Shown: positions 23,231 through 36,138 of the stretch, piece by piece
How the letters are laid out: each line of letters begins with the position of its first letter
Numbering within the stretch: the first letter of the stretch is position 1
Assembly: GCA_023101885.1 (NCBI GenBank)
Contig: JALPQD010000044.1
Location: forward strand, 4,431,565 to 4,495,564
DNA: 64,000 nucleotides
Origin: Typhlomys cinereus
Lineage: Eukaryota; Chordata; Mammalia; Rodentia; Platacanthomyidae
Direction: 5' to 3'
The notes under the pieces: model-generated
Told to the model about the DNA's origin: nothing
Databases searched by the model: none
What the model saw: the letters and a program-made list of their open reading frames with translations, nothing else
Program-made: the position numbers and the translations under genes

Positions 23231-25110
23231 CTGAGATATGTATCTCTATTATCTTGTCTCTCTTTATGATCTCAAATTTCCCAAAGTCACAGAGTTATAA
23301 AGTCATACAAAGCTGTAACTAGACATTTTCATCTTGTCGTTCAGAATCACAAGCAATGTTAGAATTCTGAGAAGCGAAGGTCTAAAAGAATTATGAGATA
23401 AAGTTATTTTGAGATTATTTTACCCACAATGCATGCATCATATGCAAATATTGAGTTAATATAAAGTTTTAATTCATCAGTAGCCTTTGAATGTGTCCTT
23501 GATGATTCCTGTAAACATATATGCCTTATATCTAAAATGACTTTGAAACTGATTTAGATCTAAGTGTTCCTTCAACTCAGAGTCCCGTTTAGTAAAGGCA
23601 ATTGGATTCCTGCTGGACTTGCAGCCACTCCTGATGAATGATTATTTTGTAACCATTCATTTAAGATTACTCATTTAAATCATCCACTGCTTCTTGGTTT
23701 GAATCTTCACTTCTCTAAGAAATCTTCTCTTGATATTCATGATCATGTAATTTCTTACTTTGGTTTATGATAATTTGCATTTTTGTTACTTATTAAGCTG
23801 TTCTTTTTCTTTTATTTGTAAAGGTGACTCCAGCAAACACACATAGGGAGAGCTTCAAATAGAGAAATATAAAACAAGGAATGATGCACTCTTTCAATTC
23901 TTAAACTTCACTATCCACAAAATTTCATCTGTTATCATAAGAATATTATTGTTGCTACTATTTTATTCAGTTACATGGAATCAAACCCAAGGTCTTGTTT
24001 GACCATGTTAGACCAGTGCTCTCTCTATCACTGATCTCTATTCTTAGCCCCTCCCTGTATCTTTTAAATTTTTTAAATAATTGTTATAACTAATTATTAT
24101 TTTATTTAGTTGTTAAATTGTATTCATAAAATTACCCTTGTTCCATGGCACTGCTTAATGATATTTTTATATAAATGTAAATAGAACTAGAGGATATTTT
24201 AATAACATAGTATCTCCTTTATAGAATATTATTTGCTTAGCAGTTCAAAGTTGGTGACTAGGCTGTTTCCAGTATTTACAATTATGGACAATACTAAAGC
24301 CAGCATTCTCAGACATAATTATAGCTTGGATATTTTTGCAAAATCGTATCTCAGGACTCTCAGGTATAAAAGCTAGAAATCAGCTCGTATTTATCTATGT
24401 CTTTTTCGATCTTTGAATTTTAGCTTTAAATAGAGCATATTTTCATGTTTTAAATATTCATAACCTTTGCTTAGTTTCTATTGGGTTATTAACAGCTTGT
24501 TGATTGGTAATTCATTTTTTATGTTTGTGCTCATAATTTTCCTTGGGTACAACTCATGTTGTAGGATTCCAGCATGTAGTTTAATGGATTTTTATACATT
24601 TCTTGTGAGTATTCTAGTTAAGAGTCAAATTGCTGGGACATAGGTTATTGCATGTCTATTTATCTTTAACAATTATTGCCAAATACTGGTCGGTTGCATC
24701 TGCATCAGTCACACAGGGCATTCCAGTTGCTCCTCATATGATCAATAGTGACAGCTATTGCATTGATTCCTTATACATGGCAGCTCCTCTGATGGTTGTG
24801 GAATGGTTGCTTACATTTTTGATCTACATTTCTTGCCTATGTAGCAGTCAGCCCCTTTCCCTCAATTTTGGTTGCCACTATCATTTGCATTGTTTCTGTG
24901 TACTTTATAAACATCAAAACATTGTCGATTGTATCCTTATTTTTCCAAAGGGGATTTTTGAAGAGAAATCTTTTCCTTCTTTTGTGCCAAGGTTCAGAGA
25001 ACATTACAGAAGAGGTGCCAGAATTATGGAAGAACCATCGAGTAGAAAGAGTGCTATCAGACTGTGTCTCCTGGACGTGGCAGGGCCATTGAACCTACCG
25101 CAACTGTGTT
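23231..25110. other. Intergenic, A/T-rich, with ID-like and old LINE-1-like relics
   Basis: A complemented ID/B4-type head occurs at about 23,960-24,050. From about 24,060 to 25,000 the text resembles very old antisense L1 3' sequence, but too decayed for a firm call. Open frames here have no recognisable protein. Confidence 0.45.
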
Positions 25111-25344
25111 GAGCTGTATAGGACACGAACAAGATTGGGCTTATCAGCATTCCGTCATGGATGGGGGAAGAGCTCATGAGGCTCCATCCGTCTCTGAGTG
25201 AATTGTGGTAGCTAATACAGAATGAGGGAAGGAGACTCTCTGCCTTCAGTTGTTTTGTCATTGATTCCTATGCTGCAGCATGTCTAGCACATATTTACTC
25301 AGACAACCCTTATTAAACTCATCAGGACATACTGCAGCACATAC

Positions 25345-25421
25345 CACACACACACATACACACACACATGCATGGACGCATGCGTGCACACACACATACA
25401 CACACACACGCATGCACGCGT

Positions 25422-25465
<44 letters not shown>
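25345..25465 (+). repeat. (CA)n microsatellite with interruptions
   Basis: CA repeats are interspersed with CATGCACGC units across about 120 bp. Confidence 0.95.
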
Positions 25466-25466
<1 letters not shown>

Positions 25467-26044
25467 TAGGAGGGAAAGTTGTTGGGAAGAAGTAGAATCT
25501 CAGTGGGAGGAGAAGAGATTAGTTAGGGCAATATGGGGAGAAAAATGACAAAAATCCATTGTGTGTTATATGAAAGAGTCAAAAAATTCTTAAAAAGAAA
25601 TTAAGCTTTAAAAATAGGTGGGGTTTATTAGGAGATCCTTACGGCTTTGGAAGTATTTGCTCATTAGTTATAACAAATCTGTGTGGTGAGTTCCTACTAC
25701 ATGAAAATGTCATCTTCAAGTAGATAATTTCATCTGTGAGTTTCTGATTTCTATAGTAGCTTTGGCTAGCACTTCTAGTAGTAGTTAGATATTCATAGCC
25801 AGACTGGACATCCTTACCCTTTATTAGCTCTCAGAGAAAAAGTTTTCTTTTTTTCCTCCACTAATGTTAGCAATGTGGTGTTCATAGGTGACATTTAGTG
25901 TATTGAGACAGGCTTTTATTAAATTTGGTTTTGGGTTAATTCATGATAAATTTCATCAAATACTTTTCCTGATATGTTCATATAATTGTATGGGCTTATT
26001 TTTCATTCTGTTAATGCAGTATATTATTTACTGATTATTTTTTA

Positions 26045-26555
26045 TTTTTGCATTTGTGTCTGTGTGCATCTCTTTGTGTGTGTGCCCTTGGAGACCAAGG
26101 GGTGACACTGGGAATCACCCTGGATTGTTTTACCTCCTCTTTGCTTCACTCTGGAGTTTCCAGGCTCCATCTGGCTATGTAGGTCTGCCATTTTTAAAAA
26201 AAATTTTTTTCGATTATTATTTATTCAATTGTGCGTGTGTGCGTGTGTGTACGTGTATGTATGTGTGTGTGTAGAACCACGGGCGAATTCGGGAACCACC
26301 ATGGATGCCTCCACCTCCTCCTTGTTTACTCTGCCCTGGGATTCGAAACGCAGGCTGCTCCCGCTTCCGCCGGGCGTGTGTACGTGGGGTCTGGGATCAG
26401 AACTCAGGACATGCCGCCTGCAAGGCAGAGGCTTAACCCCTGAGCCACCTCTCCAGCCCCAGGTCTGCCATTTTATGTGGGATCTGGGATCTAAACTGAG
26501 GACTTTCTGCTTGGGAGGTAGAGGCTTTACCCTTGAGCCATATCTTTAGCCCTCA
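26045..26555 (-). repeat. Older-subfamily SINE split by a younger SINE
   Basis: The left half (26,045-26,194: GACCAAGGGGTGACACTGGG and CTCTGGAGTTTCCAGGCTCC) and the right half (26,461-26,555, ending CCTTGAGCCATATCTTTAGC) form one antisense element of the older subfamily. The younger element at 26,195-26,460 interrupts it. Confidence 0.85.
26195..26460 (-). repeat. Young DIP-like B2-superfamily SINE nested in an older SINE
   Basis: The complement of its right end begins GGGGCTGGAGAGGTGGCTCA (Pol III A-box region). The left end carries the diagnostic GAATTCGGGAACCACC block and TG-rich tail. It is flanked by a perfect 14-bp target-site duplication AGGTCTGCCATTTT at 26,181-26,194 and 26,461-26,474. 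Confidence 0.93.
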
Positions 26556-27124
26556 TTTACTGATTCTTACATTTTGAACCATCTTGGTATCCCAGAGCAA
26601 AAATCCACATCCTTCAGTTCTGAGCTGTTGAATTTGGTTTGCTAATATTTCATTCATTATTGTTCCATCTGCATTCATTGGGGATATCAGTTTGTAGTTT
26701 TCTTGAAATATCTTTATCTGGCTTTGGTGTTAGGATGATAGGGCCTCATAACATAGATGTTTCTCTTCTGCTTGGGGGAAGAGTTTGAGGGCTGGTTTTA
26801 ATTACTGTTTGATATCTGTCAGGGTTCATTCTGGGTCTCCAACTCTTTCTTTGTTGGGTGGTCTTAAATGTTGTTTAAATCTCCTATTTATTATTGTTTT
26901 GTTTGGACTAGATTCAGTCCTGGAAAACTGCAGTTTCTAGGAATTTTTGCTAAATGATCTTATTGTTGGCAGTATTTTTTGATAGTTGCTTACAGTTCCT
27001 TTTATTTTCAAGACATTTACTCAATTCTTCATATTTCATTCCAATTGGTTTTCATAATTTCTTTTTGTTCAGCTTAGAATTTAGCAATGTTGAGTACTTT
27101 TCTAAAAACTAAATTTTATTCCTG

Positions 27125-29575
27125 TTTATTATTTATTTTTTAATTTTATTTTTCTTTTATAAGTATATTGAGTACTCATCCCTGCCTCCCTCTATCCCCC
27201 CCTCTTTCCCATCACTCTCCCTTCCCTTCCCTCCCTTCCTCCCACCCTCTTGCCTGAATGTTTCTATGAACAAGTTCCCTCTGGCTTGTTTCATCTTGTG
27301 GGGGTTCAGTTGTCTCTCTGCAGGTCACCCCACTGATAGGGGCATTTCCCTTTACTCATCCAGCTTTAGTCCCCAAGGTTTTCACTATATGTTATCTTTG
27401 AGTTCCTAATTCTATGGGCACATTTGGTATGCCAGTCATTATGTAAGTCTGGGAATGACAAGTCTCACTGTAGTAAGTCCTGCCTTGAGTGGAATATCTT
27501 GTTCAATGGTCCAAAGATCCAAGAACCTTCCCATCTTTAGGTTCTTTCAATCTCACTGTCCCCTCTTCTGAAAGATTCTCAAAGCCTTAGGATGGGAAGA
27601 GATTAGGTTGGCTTGATTCTGGGTGAGCCTTGCTGAGTTGCTGGTACATTGCATTATGGCTGGCTTTTGCTATCCTCTTCACTGCTTGTCTACTGCCCTT
27701 GGCTGCATTCTATTAGGGTGTTGAGATCCTCTACCTCTGTTGTAGAAGACTGCTATTTACAGAGCAGTTTAGTAAACGGTCTTTCTACCTATAGGTTCAT
27801 TGGCTGTTTTCCAAATTGATCTATTTCCTTCCTTTTTTTAGGTTCTTGTTCTATTTACAGTAACAGGAAAGTGTTCCATTCTGATTCAACCAGAAAGCTG
27901 TTGGTTGTCCCGTTGATATTTATGCCACTATTACACTCGTGATCACCTGTTGCCATGGTGATTTTTATTGCAACGTACAGATCTCATGAGTTGATGGGGC
28001 CTCTGATTATTTCTCTCACACAGCAGCTTTTATAGTATTCTTTGGATCTGTGTAAATTGTCCAGCAAGGAGAAATTTTTCAGACCAGTTCTAGTTGATGT
28101 ATTTTTTCTATGTTCTGTGATCCATGTGTGTCTTATCTTCAGTAATAGGGTCTTAGTGACAGTTTCTTTTTTGGAGAGCAATCAAGAGCAATAGCAAAAA
28201 ATGTTTGGGAGCCTTCGAGACCTCTCCGACCACCATTTTATCAGGAAATGTGACATTCCTGCTACTTCTAGTATAATTTTGTCACTGAGTTTTAAGTGAA
28301 TGAGCTCAGAACTTATTTTTTCTGCTTTCCTCACTCTATGCTCGTCTGCATAGGGGCTCCCATTCTTGTTCCTTTCTTTAAAAGACATGATTTTTTGACA
28401 CATTAGTAACAGGAGGTTCGTTTGGGGTTTCTTCCTACGATCTTAGGGTTTTTCTATAAGTCTCTCTGTCCCTCCTATTTCCCATACTCTCATTCCTTCC
28501 TATGTATTTTTCCCAATTATTCCCTCTCTCACCCTACTTGTCATGGTATCCTAAATCTCCCCTTTAAAAGGCTCCGCCCTAACCATTTTTTCCCACCTCC
28601 TCACTCATTGCCAGTACCAAGCTGTTTTATTACTATAGCTTTATAGTATAGCTTGAAATCTGATATGGTGATACCTCCAGCAGTCTTATTGCCCAATTTT
28701 TGACTAATTGTGTTTTTTTGTTTTTCCATATGAATTTTGAGATTTTTTTCCAGTTTAGTGAAGAATTGCATTAGGATTTTGATTGGAATTACATTGAATT
28801 TGTATAGTGCCCTGAATAGGATGGTCATTTTCACAATATTGATCCTACAATATTGATCCATAAACAAGGAAAGTCACTTTTTAATTTCTTTCAGCAGTGT
28901 TTTATAGTTTCCATTATACAGGTGTTTTACTTCCTTGGTTAAATTTATTCTAAGGTGTTTTACTTCCTTGGTTAAATTTATTCCAAGGTATTTTATTTTC
29001 TTTGTAGTTATGGTGAATAGGATTGAATCTCTCATTTTTTTCTTGGCTTGTTTGTCTCCATTGATTTTGTAGTCTGCCACTTTACTGAAATTGTCTATTA
29101 ATTTGAATAGTTTATTGGTGGAATCATGTGGATCTCTCAAGTATAGAATCATATCACTGAAAATTGGAATACTTTAACTTCTCCCTTACCTATCTGTATC
29201 CCTTTTATTTCCTTCTCTTGCCTTATTGCTCTAGCTAGGACTTCAAGCACAATATTGAACAGGAGTGGTGACAGTGGACAGTCTTGACTTGTTCTGGATC
29301 TAAGTTGGAATGCTTCAAGTTTTTCCCTATTTAGGATGATGCTTGCTTTAGACTTGTCATGTATAGTCTTTATCAAGTTGAGATAGGTCCCCTCCTTTCC
29401 TGTTTTCTCCAAAATTTATGAAGGGATGTTGGATTTTGTCAAAGGCCTTTTTTGTATCTATTGAAGGGATCATATAATTTTTGTTTTTGAGTCTGTTAAT
29501 GTTATGAATCACATTTATTGATTTGCATATATTAAACCATCCTTTCATTCCTGGTACGAACTATCGCTATTTCTA
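27125..29575 (-). mobile_element. 5'-truncated LINE-1 with 3' UTR and broken ORF2 fragment, minus strand
   Basis: In element order, the ORF2 reverse transcriptase part lies at about 29,548-28,601 and the 3' UTR at about 28,600-27,140, ending in T-rich sequence that is the reversed poly(A). Recognisable ORF2 pieces are [33 protein letters not shown] and the distal [20 protein letters not shown]. The frame breaks just before the conserved FADD catalytic motif and again after it, so the enzyme is inactive. A 33-bp in-frame duplication lies at 28,921-28,986. The 5' end is truncated near 29,575. Confidence 0.85.
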
Positions 29576-29741
29576 GTTTGATTTGTTGGGTTCCTATGGC
29601 AGCAGAAAGGAAGATGAGTTTGCCTGCACAGGTCAGGGACTCTTTGCTCTTTTCTGTCTTGTGATTCCTCTTACCTGATCTGCTACTGGGAGGTTTCACT
29701 GAGATTTAGGATTGGATTTTGCATTGCAAATATATTGATTC

Positions 29742-30011
29742 AGGACTGGAGAGATGGTTCAGGGGTTAAGACACTGCCTTTCAAGCAGAAGGTCTTGAAT
29801 TTGGATCCTAGGTCTTACATAAAAACACCAGGTAGAAGGGACAGTGGGTTTGGACTTTTGATCCTGGTGGGTGGAGCCTAGGAAAACCCAGAGGGAAGCA
29901 AAAAAGACGTAGAAACAAGTAGAAGCATTCCAGGATGATTCCCGAAGTTACTCTTGGTCCTCCTCAGGAGCATACAGTACTCTCTGATACACACAGACAC
30001 ACAGACACACA

Positions 30012-30052
<41 letters not shown>

Positions 30053-30095
30053 ACACAGACACATAAACAAACATATGCAAAATAAATAAATAGAG
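29742..30095 (+). repeat. Older-subfamily B2-superfamily SINE, plus strand, with (CA)n tail
   Basis: It begins GGACTGGAGAGATGGTTCAG, has a B-box-like CTTGAATTTGGATCCTAGG, and the subfamily body GGTGGGTGGAGCCTAGG and CCAGGATGATTCCCGAAG. The tail is (CA)n at about 29,993-30,062, then AAATAAATAAATAGAG. Confidence 0.85.
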
Positions 30096-32262
30096 TTTAT
30101 AAAAAATATATTGATATTGATCCAGATACTTTCTTCTGGTGATCTGGCAGTTAATCTATTAGTTAGTCCCAAATTGACATCCAAGATTAACTATCACAAC
30201 TATTCATATAATTTTACTGATTGAAAAGAAGTCAGATTAAGAAAAACAAGACTATGTGTCATGTGACTCTAGTATCTTTAATTCTAGAAAATTCAGAGTA
30301 GCCTGCAGTTACGAAAGGGAGGTCATTGTTTTTCTGATCTCAGTGTGGTAGAGAGGAGGGATGAATAAGGAATGCCAAGGGGGATTCTTGGGTCTCAGTT
30401 CTTGCTAATGATACTTGAGCAAAAAATGCATACCTATTCCAGGATGGAGACGTGAAGCCAAGCTCCGCCTTCTTCGTTCTTGTTTTCTTCTGGTTAGCTG
30501 GAACCCTTCACAGCTGACTGCTCAAACTCTAGATGAAAATCAAGACCGAAAGGAGGGTGGAGCAACATTGTGAACACAGACGTGGCCAACTGAAGTAGGG
30601 CTCCTTGCTGATCTCAAGCACTTACTTAGGCTAATAGTGGAGGAAAATGAACTTCTATCTCCCCAACCTTCTGAATTATTGTTGGGGAGAGTATGGCAAA
30701 AGAATGAAAGCCACCTTCAACATCCCAGATCCTAACAAGCAACAAGAAATTTTTAGCACAAATATACTTTCTGCAACGTTTATTTACCTAAAATTCAAGT
30801 TTAACTGGGTATTCTATGTTTTTATTTTCTAAATGTAGCATCTGACTTTTGTTCTTCTTGTTTTTCTGGTTTCAATTCTCTGATCAGTTTTTTAAAACCA
30901 AAATTGGACTCCATTTCATAAATTTAGTTTTTTATAAAGTTTGTTCTTTGACAATTTCGTACATGTATATAATACATTCTGATTAATCTTGTGTCCACCT
31001 TTGCTTATACCTCCTTCATTTGCCCATCAACTCCTTTTCTCCAGATTCATGAGTTTGTGACTTGTTTTTGTGATCCATTCAGTTTATTCAGGGCCATCTG
31101 ACCATTGAAGCCTGGAAGGGGTAGCAAAAAGTTCACACTAAAAGTAACAGTCTCTCCCTCTTCCTGAATCTGTCAGTTCATTAGTGAGGGGTAGGTATAC
31201 TGGCTGTTGATGGGCTGTTCTTATGCAGAAGCAATCACGAGATGACATTTTATAGCTTTTCTCCCTGATTCCTGGTGCTTACACTCTTTCTGCCCCTTCT
31301 TCTTCAGGGTTCCCTGAGACTTAGAGGAGACGTTTTAAATATTTTACTTAGGGCTGAGCCCTCATCCATCCTGTAACCTCAGCATCTCCATCATCCAGGA
31401 GTCTCTGCATTCACTGCCATTCCCTGAAACTGGGGACTTTTGGAGACATAAAGAAGCTTCAAGGGAATAATTACTATTCTAACCCCACACTACTTGCCTC
31501 CATGGAAATTCTCTACCTGAGTATGTGTAGATCCAAGCCTGTCTCTGGTATTTTGCAGTCCCAACAGCAATGAGAGGAAGTGCTTGATTAAGTTTATTAT
31601 CAGCTCTCCTTTTTTAGTCTGTTAGACTGGGGTTCCCATTGTCCACAGCCATGGCCCAATATTGACACAATCACCCACTCTTACTGTGCCTATAAAAGAC
31701 ACCATCTGTTACCTTTTCTCTTCCATGTAGGTAGTGGAAGGGTAGCTTGGGTACTGGGTACTCAAGCTCTTAGGGGCTTCACTGAGGTCCCCTGTAGCAC
31801 CTACACAGTGCTTCATAATGCCCCTGTCAAAACATCAGAGGAAAGGATGATTCATATCAAGCAAAGAAGTCATGAATAGAACTCTTCAAGGAAATGAAAT
31901 CTTGGTGAAGTGGGCGAGAGTCAAAGCAGGGGAGGTGTTATTTTTTCAGAACTGGTAGGTGTTTGGTCCACTGCAGAGGGCACTTGAAGTGAGAAATGTT
32001 AATTACCTTCTCCAGGGCAACTGACCCATTAGAGTCCTTCTGACAAATTGGCTGCTTCAGTTCCCCAATTCTGCTTTCAGCAACTTAAGAGGTCTGTGCC
32101 CAGCGTTGTCTGGAAAGAGGTTTTCTGTTTATAAAGACTGTGCATAGAAACAATTCCCAGTTGAGATTTATAGGGTGTTTCAGCAACCCAGCCAGAAATA
32201 TGGGCCAAGAGTGCTGGGAAGTAAGAAAACTAACAGAATTGGTGGCTATGGGAAGCATGACT

Positions 32263-32265
<3 letters not shown>
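30096..32265. other. Intergenic; probable old LINE-1 3' relic at about 30,940-31,300
   Basis: From 30,940 the text (TTTGACAATTTCGTACATGT and on to TGGGCTGTTCTTATGCAGAA) resembles antisense Lx-type L1 3' sequence and shares its start with 12,105. The remainder has no recognised content. Confidence 0.35.

Positions 32266-32325
<60 letters not shown>
32266..32325 (+). repeat. (GA)n microsatellite
   Basis: About 30 GA units occur in tandem. The open frame through it (RERERE) is an artefact. Confidence 0.97.
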
Positions 32326-32328
<3 letters not shown>

Positions 32329-33600
32329 GGGAAGTCTCATCTTGAAGGAACAAGTCATTCTGTCAGACCTGGAGAGAAATATTTAGGTTAACTCTTTTAA
32401 GTTAGTTAGAAATACACAGATGTGAAGCTAGACTTGAAAAATAATGCTCCCAAAACATCACTTAGGCAAAACTAGTTTTTTAAAATAGAATCCCTTATGG
32501 ACATGTAATATTAATTACATTTTTAAGCAATAGCAAATTACCATCATTAGCTTGGAAACCTGTGCATTTCAAGAGAAACATCTGGAAGAAAAGGCACAGG
32601 GAGGGAATCTATAAATCAGAAAATGCAATCACTGGTTTGGTTATAGTTTGGATATTTCCTTCCAGAACTAAACTGCTTAAAGCCATACTTTGGTTCCAGC
32701 TAGTCTTTTGTAACTATAAGCAAATCAGTGATTAGTGATTGCACGGGTTTCCAAGCTAATGGTTGTAATCTGCTACTGTTTAAAAATGTAAACATCTATC
32801 CAGGCCAGGGTCATGTGTGGGCATGTGTTTGCTTCATGAGAACAGGAATTCCTTCAGCATTCTGGAACAACTCACTTGTGTTGGAGTGGTTCACTAAAGA
32901 GATAGTTTGATAGGTGGGTGCTAATGGATCATTGCTGGAAAATGGCGATAGAGTGAGACAGCTACAGCAAGAACACCCAGCTCTCTGTCCTGCTGCTTGT
33001 CACCATCAAAAGTAATTTTGGACATATCATGGTAGCTTTTGAATGTCTCAATGGAAGGTATTGCTATTTATTTGTGTGACAACATCAATTATGAAAAGAT
33101 AAGTCTCCATAACTAGCATATAGTAGAATATTTCTCTTGTATCTTTTTGCTCCCCAGCCTTCCCTGCTCTCCTCATTCCACAGCCATTTGTCTAAAACTA
33201 AGTCAAGGGGTATAAGTGAGAAAGAGAAAGGGGACGAAATGAATACAACTCAGACAAAGAGTGGCTGTTCAATTTTGCTTTTGAAATAGTTTGCCTTAAG
33301 ACTGTGGCCAACCCATGAGCTGTGTTTACTTCAAAACCTGCACAAGATTTATTCTGTCAGCATTTGTCCTGGAAGGGAGACCTCTTGAGACACCAACCCT
33401 CTCTGAGGGACTATTGAACATTAATTCTGGCTATGGGATGTGGAGCTATCTTTATTTTTTAATTTATTTTATATTTAAAAATATTATTTATTTGAGAGAT
33501 ATGAGAGAGGAAGGGAGAGACAAGTGAGAGGAAGAGAAGGAGGAGGGAAGGAGGGATGGAGAGAGGGAGAGAGGGAGAGAAAGACTGCATATCCTTATAT
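32326..33600. other. Intergenic, unassigned; purine-rich end
   Basis: No gene or clear repeat is seen from 32,330 to 33,450. From 33,470 to 33,590 the + strand is a GA/GGGA-rich purine tract next to TTATTTATTTGAGAG, possibly an old SINE tail. Confidence 0.5.
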
Positions 33601-33619
33601 CATTTTTATTAGGTCAAAG

Positions 33620-34280
33620 TGGAGGTCCATTGATTAAAAGAAGCTGACGCAGGGAGAAACTTAAGAAGTTTGAATGTTATTAAAGTTGAGGGGCTGGTGA
33701 CCAAGGGAGCCACAATTTCGCCTTAAGGTAGGAGAGCGTTAGAACAGAAGCGATTGTTTGAGGTCAGAAAGAATAGGGAAAGAATCACTATGGATGGCAT
33801 AGTGGGGGAAATCTGGAGAGCCCACAAAGTGGACTTGAAACTTTAAAGCTTGCAGGTGTTACTGAGGGATTCAAGGAAGTAGGATAGAGTGCAAGGAGTG
33901 AAAGATTGTCAGGCAAAAGAATCATATCTCATGTTCATTATGGTGGAGGAGTCTAGTTGTCTTGGAGATAAGTTGGCAGTGGCTAGAAAGGTCACTTCTG
34001 GGAATTGCTGCTATATTTTAGCCAGGGAAGAGAAGTCTTTATAAAACATTGTGGCTAAGGCTAAGCTGACACTTGGAAGGGATACTGAAATGGTCTTTGT
34101 CGCTTCATAGGCACTGTGGTGAACAGTTTGAACCACCATGAACTTCTGCCATGATATACTACTGACTTGCACAAGCTCAAAGGCACCCATGAGTCGAAAC
34201 TGCTGAAATCATGAGCCAAAATAAACTGTTCTTTCTTGAAAGTTGATTATTTGGAATTTGTCACAGTACCTTGAAATTAA
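33620..34280 (+). repeat. Probable MaLR-type LTR relic
   Basis: The right part (GAGCCAAAATAAACTGTTCTTTC followed by GTCACAGTACC) has the poly(A) signal and 3' end features of rodent MaLR LTRs. The left boundary is unclear. Confidence 0.4.
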
Positions 34281-34665
34281 CAATTTCAGCTGTCCCTGGA
34301 TTGATCTATAGATTAAACAGCCCAAATTAAATATCAGTTGGTTGCATCATAACTTTTAACAAGCTAATTCTGAAATATACAAATATGGAATATCACAGGA
34401 ACTAAAATAAACAGCAGAACTTTGAAATGAAAATGGACTTGGATGGTTATTAAGTAGTTACAGTAACCATGGCAACATGGGAATGCCCAGAAGACAAAAC
34501 CATTTACCATGGAATAAAGCAAAAAGCTCAGAAATAAACTGACCACACACAACAGGTTTTTTTGACAGAGACGGGGAAAAATTGCAATAGGAAAATGATG
34601 ATGTCTTCAGCAAATGATGCCCCTTCCTCTACTACCTTTCACTATATTTAGAAGTTAACCAAAAT

Positions 34666-35699
34666 CACTGGGAAACAGATCGATAAGGTAATTACAGAAA
34701 AGTTTTAAAGGGGAGGAAAAAAAAAAAGAAACAGGATGGGGGGGGGAGAAAAAAAGAAGATAAGAAAAGAAAAAAAGGCAACTGGTTGTGTGTGGGGTGA
34801 TCGATGGCCTCACTTAGCTATGAGCTCTTCAAGCTGCAACGAAGAATCCAGTGGAGCAATAGTAGTATGTAAGGCCTATGATCAATCAATTACTCTCCCT
34901 AATTGTCAGGGAACATATGTCTGGCACTGTAAACCTGTCCAAATAACAGTAAAGGGAGAGAAAATAGGCCCTAGATGGGAACAGATTTCTTAGTATTAAT
35001 TATAAATACTTGGTAGTAAGCTGCCATCTAAGCACTTTTTATAAGATAAGAAAAGCTCTAGCACTCAACCAAAATGCACCCTATTGCAACAGAAGATTAG
35101 AGAGGTAGAAAAGCACAGTTGGCCAGAGTGCAGAGTATCTGTGACCCTGGAATGCTCAGTACTAATCAAGCCATCAAGTCTCTTTTCCATCCCAACACTC
35201 AGGACGCCTTGCAGAAGAAAGGGCGTTAAGATTGTAAAAACCTAAAAGCCCGGGGACTTTGCTGGCCAGGACACTGCAGTCATGACAGAGCTGCCGCATC
35301 CAGGAGCTCATTGCAGTGAGATCTACTACCACCAGGCCTTCACAATGGCCTGCACATCACCATATCTGCCTGCCCGGGAGAGGAACTCAGAGGAAGCAAC
35401 TATACCCAGAGAGAATCTCTGGGGCAGGCACTGGACAAAAGAAGGGAACTTCCCTACCTGTGAATTTGCCCACTGAAAGGCCACAGAGGCCTTGTTCCTT
35501 GCTAATACAGGTGCCCTGAAGGAAGCCCAGGGATCCACACAGATGCAGAAGGACGTGAAAGCAGGATGGATTGGTGAAGGAAAGGACAAGTAGAAAAGGA
35601 GGGAGTATAGAGGAATAGGGGGCAAGGACATTAACTCATTTTGTTTATTAAAAATTCTCAATAAAAATGTTAGCAAAGTTAACCAAAATGAAAAAATAT
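34666..35699 (+). mobile_element. 1.03-kb nested retroelement insertion with target-site duplications
   Basis: It is bracketed by AAGTTAACCAAAAT at 34,652-34,665 and again at 35,676-35,689, with AGTTAACCAAAAT once more at 35,701-35,713. Its right end has AATAAA-like CTCAATAAAAATG and a short A-run. The body resembles a rodent L1-type 3' region (GATCCACACAGATGCAGAAG, TTAACTCATTTTGTTTATTA). It carries no coding frame I recognise. Its exact family is not established. Confidence 0.6.
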
Positions 35700-36138
35700 A
35701 AGTTAACCAAAATGATTAATAAATCAATTGAAAGATCTAAAAACCACAAAACTAGAAGAAGACATTCTAAGAGAAAAGTTACACTACGTTGGGTTGGCAA
35801 AGAATTTTAGATACAGCATAGATACATAATTTAAAAAAGAAAACTTGATTAATTGGACTTTAGGTTAAAATTATGCTTTAAAATAGACATTGTCAAAGAC
35901 TTCCCACAGGGGGTCAGGGGAAAGCATTTGAAAATGACATTTTAGACTAAGAACTTCATCCAACATATACAGAATACTTAAAACTCAATGAGAAGAGAGC
36001 AACCTACATGAAAAAATGGTCAAAGGGTCTGAATTTTCCCATCACCAAAGAATGTTGTTGTGTGTTGGAAACATGCCTATGAAAAAGAGCTGGAGAATCA
36101 CTGGAAGAAACAATCACTGGTAGAAACAAGATAAATGG

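Larger units (their letters stand above)
25500..27124 (-). mobile_element. Old antisense LINE-1 ORF2 relic carrying two SINEs
   Basis: Antisense segments correspond in order to the L1 ORF2 reverse transcriptase region, for example GAATTTGGTTTGCTAATATTT, GATATCAGTTTGTAGTTTTC and TGTTAGGATGATAGGGCCTC, patterns typical of mammalian L1 read in reverse. It has many stops and indels. Two SINEs interrupt it at 26,045-26,555. Left boundary uncertain. Confidence 0.6.

Noticed and set aside
24630..25112. 160-codon open frame
   Set aside because: It has no domain, no homology I recognise, lies in L1-like A/T-rich text and has no exon context.
25349..25465. Regular spacing in the CA tract as a possible CRISPR-like or satellite array
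   Set aside because: It is an interrupted dinucleotide repeat with no unique spacers.
26229..26549. Repeated, similar frames with text like EPRANSGTT or FTLPWDS also at 36,098, 42,960, 47,155, 49,251, 54,272, 56,206, 60,559 and 61,774
   Set aside because: It looks like a dispersed protein family, but all copies are translations of the same SINE. The recurrence is repeat DNA, with tails and target duplications.
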